DNA of 64,000 nt from Acidobacteriota bacterium (GTDB lineage Bacteria; Acidobacteriota; Terriglobia; Bryobacterales; Bryobacteraceae), in contig JAFDVZ010000007.1 in assembly GCA_018268715.1 (NCBI GenBank), forward strand, positions 248,001-312,000. The letters run 5' to 3'. Made by a program: the position numbers and the translations under genes. Below the pieces are notes generated by a model, which was given only the letters and a program-made list of their open reading frames with translations, searched no databases and had not been told where the DNA came from. This document shows positions 43,501 to 52,500 of this stretch, one piece after another; positions within the stretch are counted from its first letter, which is position 1, and every line of letters starts with the position of its first letter.

Positions 43501-46500
43501 CTGGACAACGGCTCCGAAGGGGACGCCGGCGACGCCGGTGGCGGGGGGCTGGGTGGTGAAGGTCAGCTTGCTGCCGCTGGCCGCGGTGATGGTGAACTGG
43601 TTACTGGTGGCGCTGATGAGGCTTGGCGAAGTCGCGGTCAGCGTGTAGTTGCCGGCGGTGTTGAAGACCAGGTTCGGGAAGGCGGCGACGCCCGCGACGG
43701 CGTTGACGGTGGCGGACCCGATGGTGACGGCGGCGGTGGAGGCGACGACGTTGCCGAAGGCGTCCTTAATGGTGACGGCCGGGGCCGGAGACAACGCCTG
43801 GCCCGCGGTTCCCGACGTCGGTTGGGTAGTGAACACGAGCTGGCTGGCCGAGGCGGCGCCGATTGTGATGGGCGTACTGGAGGCGCTGGTGAAACCGCTG
43901 GACGTGGCGGTCAAGATGTATGTGCCGGCGGTGTTGAAGACCAGGCTCGAGAAGGTGGCGACGCCGGCCACGGCGTTCACGGAGGCAGCGCCGATGGTCA
44001 CCTGGGCGGTGGATCCGGTGACGACGTTTCCGTTGGCGTCCTGAATCTGGACGACGGCGCTGAAGGTCGCGCCGGCCGTCCCCGTCGAGGGCGGCTGGGT
44101 GCTGAAGACCAGCTTGCTGCCGTTGCCGGCCGAGATCGTGAAGAGATCGCTTGTGTCGCTCAGCAGGCCGGGCGAGGTCGCGGTCAGGGTATAGTTTCCG
44201 GCGGTGTTCAACACGTAGTTCGAGAAGGTGGCGACGCCCGCGACGGCGTTCACCGTCGTCTGGTCGATGGTGACGGGGGCGGTGGAGTTCACGATGTTGC
44301 CGAAGGCGTCCTCAATCGTGACGGCCGGGGCCGGCGACAAAGCCTGACCCGCCGTGCCCGAGCCCGGCTGAGTGGTGAAGACCAACTGGCTGGGGGCGGC
44401 CGCGCCGATTGTGATCGACGTGCTGACGGCGCTGCCGAGGCCGGTGGAAGTCGCGGTCAGGGTGTACACGCCCGCTGCGTTGAAGACGAGGTTCGAGAAC
44501 GTGGCGACGCCCGCGACGGCGTTCAATGTGGTGGATCCGATGGTGATCTGGGCGGTGGATCCGGTGACGACGTTGCCGTTGGAATCCTGCACCTGGACTA
44601 CCGCGGTGAACGGCGTGCCGGCCGTGCCGGAGGCGGGCGGCTGGGTGCTGAAGGCCAGGCTGGCGCCGGTGCTGGCGGAGATGGTGAAGGGGTTGCTGAC
44701 GGCGCTGGCCAGACCCGGAGAGGCGGCGGTCAAGGTATAGTTGCCGGCGGTGTTGAAGACGAGGTTCGGGAACGTGGCGACGCCCGCGACGGCGTTGACG
44801 GTGGTGGAGCCGATGGTGACGGCGGCCGTGGCGTTGACAAGGTTGCCGAACGCGTCCTGGATCTGTACGACCGGGGCCGGGCTCAACGACTGGCCCGCGG
44901 TTCCGGACGCCGGCTGAGTGGTGAAGGCCAACTGAGAGGCTTGGGCGGCGTCGATCGTGATGCGCGTGCTGGTGGCGCTGGTGAAGCCGCTTGCGGTGGC
45001 GGTCAAACGGTACGAGCCGACGGTGTTGTAGACGAGATTATTGAACGTGGCGACGCCGCCCACGGCGTTCACCGACGTCGATCCGATGGTGACCTGCGCG
45101 GTGGATCCGGAGACCAGGTTGCCGTTGGAGTCCTGAATCTGCACCACGGCGCCGAAGGCCACGCCCGCCGTGCCGGTGGCGGGAGGCTGAGTGGTGAAGG
45201 CCAGTTTGCTGCCGTTGCCGGGAGAGATGGTGAAGGGGTCGCTGACGGCGCTGGCGAGGCCGGAGGAGGAGGCGGTGAGGGTGTAGTTGCCCGCCGTGGT
45301 GAAGACCACGTTCGAGAACGTCGCGACGCCGGAGACGGAGGTCACGGTGGAGGTCCCGGCGGTGACCGAGACGGTGGATTTCGTGAGATTGCCGTAGGCG
45401 TCCTGAACCTGGACCACCGGGGCGGGGCTCAACGGCTGGCCCGCGGTGCCGGAGCCCGGCTGGGTGGTGAACACGAGCTTGCTGGCGGTGGCCGCGGTGA
45501 TCGTGATGGACGTGCTGACGGCGTTCGACAGACCGGGCGAGGTCGCCGTGAGGGTGTATGTGCCGGCCGTGGCGATGGACAGGCTGGAGAACGTGGCGAC
45601 GCCGGCGACGGCGTTCACGGTGGTGGATCCGATGGTGATGGCGGCGGTGGAGCCGGCGACCACGTTGCCGTTGGAATCCTGCACCTGGACGACGGCGCTG
45701 AAGGTGGCTCCGGCGGTCTTGCTGGCGGGCGGCTGGGTGCTGAAGGCGAGTTTGCTGCCGCTGGCGGCGGTGATGGTGAACTGGTTGCTGACGGCCGAGG
45801 TCAGGCCCGGGGAGGTGGCGGTGAGGGTGAACGTTCCCGCCGTGGTGTACACGAGATTCGGGAACGTGGCGACGCCGGCCACGGCGTTGACGGTGGTGGA
45901 TCCGATGGTGACTCCGGAGGTGGAGGCGACGACGTTGCCGTACGTGTCCTGAATGGCGACGGCGGGGGCGGGGGAAAGGGCGTCGCCCGCTGTGCCCGAA
46001 GTGGGCTGGACGGCGAAGGCGAGCTTGGCGGCGAGGGCCGGGGTGACCGTGACCGGCGTGCTGACGGCGCTGATTACGGCGGACGCCGTGGCGGTGAGCG
46101 TGTACACGCCGGCGGTGGTCAGTTGGAGATTGGTGAAGGTGGCGACGCCGCTGACGGTGGTTCTGCTGGTGGAGCCGATGGTGATGGATTTCGAGGCGCT
46201 GGAGACGAGGTTGCCGTAACGGTCCTGCACCTGGACGGAGGCGCCGAAGGAGGCGCCGGCGGTGACGCTGGAGGGCGGCTCCGTGCTGAAGCCGAGTTGA
46301 TAGGCCGTGGCGGCGGAGATCGTGAACGAATTGCTGACGGCGCTGGCGAGGCCGGGCGATGTCGCGGTGAGGGTGTACGTGCCGGCGGTGGTGAGGGCGA
46401 GGCTAGAGAACGTCGCGACGCCGTTCGAGGCGGCGACGCTGACCGGATCGATGGTGATTACGGCGGCGGAGTTGACCGGGTTTCCGTAGGCGTCGAGGAC

Positions 46501-49500
46501 GGTGACTTTCGGGGCCGGCGAAAGCGCCGAACCAGCGGTGGTGGACGTCGGCTGGACGGTGAAGGCCAACTGGCTGGCGTCGCCGCCGACGATTGTGATC
46601 GAACTGCTGGTGGCGCTGGTGAGTCCGGTGGAGGTCGCGGTGAGGGTGTAGCTGCCAGCCGTGGTCAGGACCAGGTTGGTGAACGTGGCGACGCCGCCGC
46701 TGGCGAACACCGACAGGGATCCGATGGTGACGCGGGCGGAGGACGAGGTGACCAGGTTGCCGTTGGCGTCCTGCACCTGGACCACCGCGCCGAAGGCCAC
46801 TCCGGCGATTCCGGTGGTGGGCGGCTGCGTGGTGAACACCAGTTTCTTACCCGTGCCGGCCGAGATGGTGAACGCGTTGCTGACGGCGCTGGTGAGGCCG
46901 GAGGCGGTGGCCGTGAGCGTGTAGTTCCCGGCGGTGCTGAACACCAGGTTCGAGAACTTCGCGGAGCCGGCGATGGCGTTCACCGTGGTGGATCCGATGG
47001 TGACGGCGGCGGTGGAGCTGACCAGATTGCCGTAGGCGTCCTGAACGGCGACGACCGGCGCCGGGCTGAGGGCCTGTCCGGCGGTTCCCGAACTCGGCTG
47101 CGTGGTGAAGGCGAGTTGGGCGGCAGCCCCGGCGGAGATGGTGATGGAGTTACTGGTGGCGTTGGCCAGGCCCGTGGAGGTGGCCGTCAGAGTGTACGTG
47201 CCCACGGTGTTGAACGACAGAGTGGAGAACGTCGCGACGCCCGCCACGGCGCTGACCGATGTCGAGCCGATGGTGACCTGGGCGGTGGAGCCGGTGACCA
47301 CGTTGCCGTTGGAGTCCTGAATGGCGACGACGGCGCTGAAGGTCGCGCCCGCCGTGGCCGAGGCGGGGGGCTGGGTGGTGAAGACGAGCTTGCTGCCCGA
47401 GCCGGCCGAGATCGTGAACTGGTTGCTGACGGCGTTGGTCAGGCCGGTGGACGTGGCGGTCAACGTATAGTTGCCGGTGGTGGTGAAAACCACGTTCGGG
47501 AACGTAGCGACGCCAGCGACGGCGCTAACCGTGGTGGATCCGATCTTGACGGACGCCGAGGAATTCACCGTGTTTCCGTAGTTGTCCTGAATGGACACGG
47601 CGGGCGCGGGTGTGAGGGCCTGGCCGGCGGTGCCGGAGACGGGCTGGATGGTGAAGGCGAGCTTCTTGGCGGCCGCCGGATTGATGGTGATGGGAGTGCT
47701 GATGGCGTTGGCGAGTCCGCTGGAGGTGGCGGTCAACGTATAGGTTCCAGCGGTGGTGAGGCTCAGGCTGCTGAACGTGGCGACGCCGGCGACGGCGTTC
47801 ACCGTGGTGGAGCCGATGGTCACCTGGGCGGAGGACCCGGTGGCGACGTTGCCGTTGGAGTCGAGAATCTGCACCACGGCGGAGAAGGAGGCGCCGGCGG
47901 TGGCGCTGGCGGGCGGCTGGGTGGAGAAGCTCATGGTGCTGCCGGAGCCGGGCGTGATGGTGAACTGGTTGCTGGTGACGTTGGTGAAGCCCGAGGCGGA
48001 AGCGGTCAACGTGTAGTTGCCGGAGGTGGTGATTACGATGTTGGGGAAAGACGCGACGCCGGCTACCGCGTTCACCGTGATCGATCCGATGGTGACGGCG
48101 GCGGTCGAGTTCACGACGTTGCCGAAGTTGTCCTGGATGGAGACGACCGGGGCTGGAGTTATGGGTTGGCCGGCGGTTCCGGAACTGGGCTGGGTGGTGA
48201 ACACGAGCTGGGCGGCGGCGGCCGGAACGATCGCGATCGGCGTGCTGACGGCGTTGGCCAGGCCGCTGGAGGTGGCGGTGAGGGTGTAAGTCCCCGCCGT
48301 GCTGATCGACAGGTTCTGGAAGGTGGCGACGCCCGCGACGGCCTTCACGCTGACGGCGCCGATGGTGACCTGAGCGGTGGATTGGGTGGCGACGTTGCCG
48401 TTGGCGTCCTGAATCTGGACGACGGCGCTGAAGGTGGCTCCGGCGGCGGCGCTGGCGGGCGGCTGGGTGGTGAATACGAGGCTGGCGCCGGCGCCGGGCA
48501 GGATTGTGAACTGATTGCTGACGGCGTCCGGCAATCCGGAAGCGCTGGCGGTGAGGGTGTAGTTGTTGTCGTCGGTGAAGGTGAGGTCGGGGAAGGTGGC
48601 CACGCCGTGCACGGCGTTCACCGACAGCGTGCCGGAGACGCCCGCGGGCGTGGAGGCGAGGGTGACCGCGTCGCTCGAATCCACCGCGTTGCCGTAGGGA
48701 TCGGAGATGGTGACGACGACGGCGGGCGTCAACGCCTGACCCGCGGTTCCGCTGTTGGGCGGGGTGCTGAACATCAGCTTCGAGGCGGCGGCGGGAGTGA
48801 CGACGATGGGGGTGCTGACGGCGTTGGTGAGTCCGCTGGATGTCGCGGTGAGGCTGTAGGTCCCGGCGGTGTTCAGGACGAGGTTCGGGAACGTGGCGAC
48901 GCCGCCGGAGGCGTTGACGGTGGTGGAGCCGATGGTGACGGGCGCGGTGGAGCCAGTGACCAGGTTGCCGTTGGCGTCCTGCACCTGAACGACGACGCTA
49001 AAGGCCGCGCCGGCGGTGGCGCCGGCGGGCGGCTGGGTGGTGAAGACCAGTTTGTTGCCGGAGCCGGCCACGATGTTGAACGATACGCTGGTGGCGCTGG
49101 CGAGGCTGCCGGAGGTGGCCGTCAGGGTGTAGGCGCCGGCGGTGGCGAAGGTCAGGGTCGGGAAGCTGGCGACGCCGCTGCTTGCTCGGGCCGAGAGGTT
49201 CCCGGCGACGCCGGAGGGCGTAGAGGTGATGACGACCGTGGCGCTTGAATTCGCGACGTTGCCGTAGTCGTCCTCAATCTTCACGACGACGGTCGGGCTG
49301 AGCGCCTGTCCGGCGGTTCCGTTCGATGGCTGGGTGGTGAAGACGACTCGCGTCGGCGTCGGCGGATTGACCGTGATCGATGTGCTGGTTGCGCTGTTGA
49401 GGCCCGATGACGTCGCCGTCACGGTGGAGACTCCCGTGGAACTCAGGACCAGGTTGTTGAACGTGGCGACGCCGCCCACGGCGTTCACCGTGGAGGAGCC

Positions 49501-52500
49501 AATGGTGACGGCGGCGGTGGACGTGGTGACCAGGTTACCCTTCGAATCCTGCACCTGAACGACGGCGGAGAAGGGGGCTCCCAGGGAAACGCTCGAGGGC
49601 GGCTGCGTCGTGAATACGAGTTTGCTGGCGGGGCCGGGGGTGATCGAGAACGAGTTGCTGGTGACGCTGGGCAGTCCGCTGGAGGTTGCGGTCAGCGTGT
49701 AGGTTCCGGTGGAGTTGGAGTACAGGTTGATGAACGACGCCGTGCCGAAGGGCGCGTTCTTTGTGCCGAGGCCGGTCAGTCCCGAGGGAGTGGAGGTGAG
49801 CGTCACGGCGGGGTAGCCAACGGGCGACGCCGTATTGCCGTAGACGTCGAGCAGCGAGACCACCACCGTCTGGAACTGTCCGGCGATGACGTCCACCGGC
49901 GGGGTGCTGAACGTCATGGAGACGGGCGTGGAGCCATAGATGGTCAGCGTGCCCGTGGCGGTGGCGAGTCCCGGCGAGGTGGCGGTGACGGTCTGCGAGC
50001 CGGCGACGGTGAAGACGAGATTCGAGAAGGTGGCGACGCCGTTCACCGCGTTCACGGTGGTGGACCCGATGGTGATCGGGGCGGTGGAGGTGGTGACCGC
50101 GTTGCCGCTGGCGTCCTGCACCTGGACCTTGGCGGTGAACGCGGATCCCGCCGTAGCGGTGGGCGGAAGCGTGGTGATCGCGAGCTTCGCGGCGGCGGCC
50201 GCCGAAATGACGAACGCTCCGCTGGTGGCGCTGGTCAACCCGCTGGACGACGCGGTCAAGGTGTAGGAACCGGCGGCCGTCAGCGTCACGCTGAAGGCAG
50301 CGACGCCGTTCACCGCACTTTGAGTCGCGCTATATCCGGAAGGCGAGGACGTCAGGGTGATCGAAGCGGTGGACGTCACCGGGTTGCCGTTGGCGTCCTG
50401 CACCTGCACCGTTACGTTCTGCGCGGCTCCCGAGGCGGCGGCGCCCGGCGGTACGCTGAAGGCCAACTTGGCGGGCGGGGCGGCGGAGATCACAATCTGT
50501 GTGCTGGTGGCGCTGGTCAAGCCGGGCGACGCAGCGGTGAGGGTGTACGTGCCCGCGGTGTTGTAGGTGATGCTAAACGTCGCGACGCCGGCCGAGGCGT
50601 TCACGGTGGTGGATCCGATGGTGACGGGGGCGGTGGACGTGGTCACCAGGTTGCCGTTGGCGTCCTGCACCTGGACGCTGGCGCCGAAGGCTGTACCGGA
50701 GGTCCCGGTGGGGGGCGGCTGAACGCTGAAGGCGAGCTTCGCGGCGGCGCCGGCTGAGACGGTGATCTGGTTGCTGACCGCGCTGGTGAGTCCGCTGGAG
50801 GTTGCCGTGAGGGTGAAGGTCCCGGCTGTGTTCAACACCAGGCTGCTGAACGTGGCGACTCCGGCGGCGGCGTTCACGGTGGTGGATCCGATGGTGACGG
50901 GCGCGGTGGACGTGGTCAACGGGTTGCCGTAGGCATCCTGCACCTGGACGGCGGCGCCGAAGGCGGTTCCGGCCGTGGCGGTGGACGGCGGCTGGGTGCT
51001 GAAGGCGAGCTTGGACGCGGCGGCGGCGGTGACCGTGATCGAGTTGCTGACCGCGCTAGTGAGTCCGCTGGAGGCGGCGGTCAACGTACTGGTTCCGGCG
51101 GTGGTGATCGACAGGTTGCTGAACGTGGCGACGCCGGCAACCGCGTTCACGGTGGTGGAGCCGATGGTGACGGCGGCCGTCGAGGCGTTATACAGGTTGC
51201 CGTTTGCGTCCTGAATCTGGACGGCGGCGCCGAACGTTGCGCCGGCGGTGACGGTGGAGGGCGGCTGGGTGATGAAGGCGAGCTTCGCCGGTCCGGCCGG
51301 GCCGATGTTGAACGACGGGCTGACAGCGCTGGTGAGGCCGGTCGACGCGGCGGTGAGGGTGTAACTGCCCGTGCTGTTGAAGATGACGTTCGAGAATGTC
51401 GCGACGCCCGCCACGGCGGCGACCGTGAGCGTACCCGTTGCGCCCGTGGGCGTGGAGGAAAGCGTCACCAGCGCCGTGGACGTGGTGGTGTTGCCGTAGG
51501 CGTCCTGAATGACGGCGGTGACGGCGGGCGTCAGCGCCTGGGAGGAGATGCCGCTCGAGGGCGTGGCGGTGAACGCCACCTTCGCGGCGGCCCCGGGGTT
51601 GATCGTGATCGAGTTGCTGACGGCGCTGGTCAATCCGCTGGAGGTCGCGGTCAGCGTGTAGGAGCCCGCGGTGTTGAAGACGAGGCTGCTGAACGTGGCG
51701 ACGCCCGAGACCGCGTTCACCGTGGTGGATCCGATGGTGACGGCGGCGGAGGATCCGGTGGAGACGGCGCCGGTGGAGTCCTGCACCTGGACCACGGCGC
51801 TGAAGGTGGCGCCGGCGGTGGCGGTGGTGGGCGGCTGGGTGCTGAAAGCGAGCTTGGCCGGCGGGTTCGAGATGGTGAAGGAGTTACTGGTGGCGGTGGT
51901 GAGGCCGGATGCGGTTGCCACCAGCGCGCGGGTTCCGGTGGTGTTGAACACCAGGTCGGAGAACGTGGCGACGCCCGCTACGGCGTTTACGGTGGTGGAG
52001 CCGATGGTGATCGCGGCGGTGCTGCTGGACACGACATTGCCGGCCCCATCGAGGACCGACACCTGCGGGGCGGGGGTCAACGCTTGTCCGGTGTATCCAT
52101 TGGAGGGCTGGGTGGTGAAGGCCAGTTTGGTGGCCACCGACGTCACGGTGAACGTATGGCTGGTGGCCGCAGTGACGGAGGCGGACGTGGCGGTGAGGGT
52201 GTAGGCGCCCGGGGAGTTGAACGTCAGGTTGGAGAACGTGGCGGCGCCCGAGACCGCGTTCACCGTGGTTGCGCCGCCGACGCCGGTGGGCGTCGAGGTG
52301 ATGGTCACCGCCTGCGTCGAGGTGGTGAGATTGCCTAGCGAATCCTTCAGTTGCACCACTACGGAAGGAGAAATGGCGGCTCCCGTCGCAGTGTTGGACG
52401 GCTGGGTGGAGAACGACAAGGTGGCCGGCGCGCCGGCGCTCACCGTGATGGAGGGACTGACGATGCTGGTCAATCCGCTGGAAGCCGCGGTGAGCGTGTA

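Noticed and set aside
43822..49248. 1,808-codon open frame on the plus strand, very rich in Gly, Arg, Asp and Val
   Set aside because: It is exactly antisense to the Ig-like repeat array; the GC-rich period of 546 bp keeps the frame free of stops. No recognisable fold, and the minus strand has coherent domains and a signal peptide.
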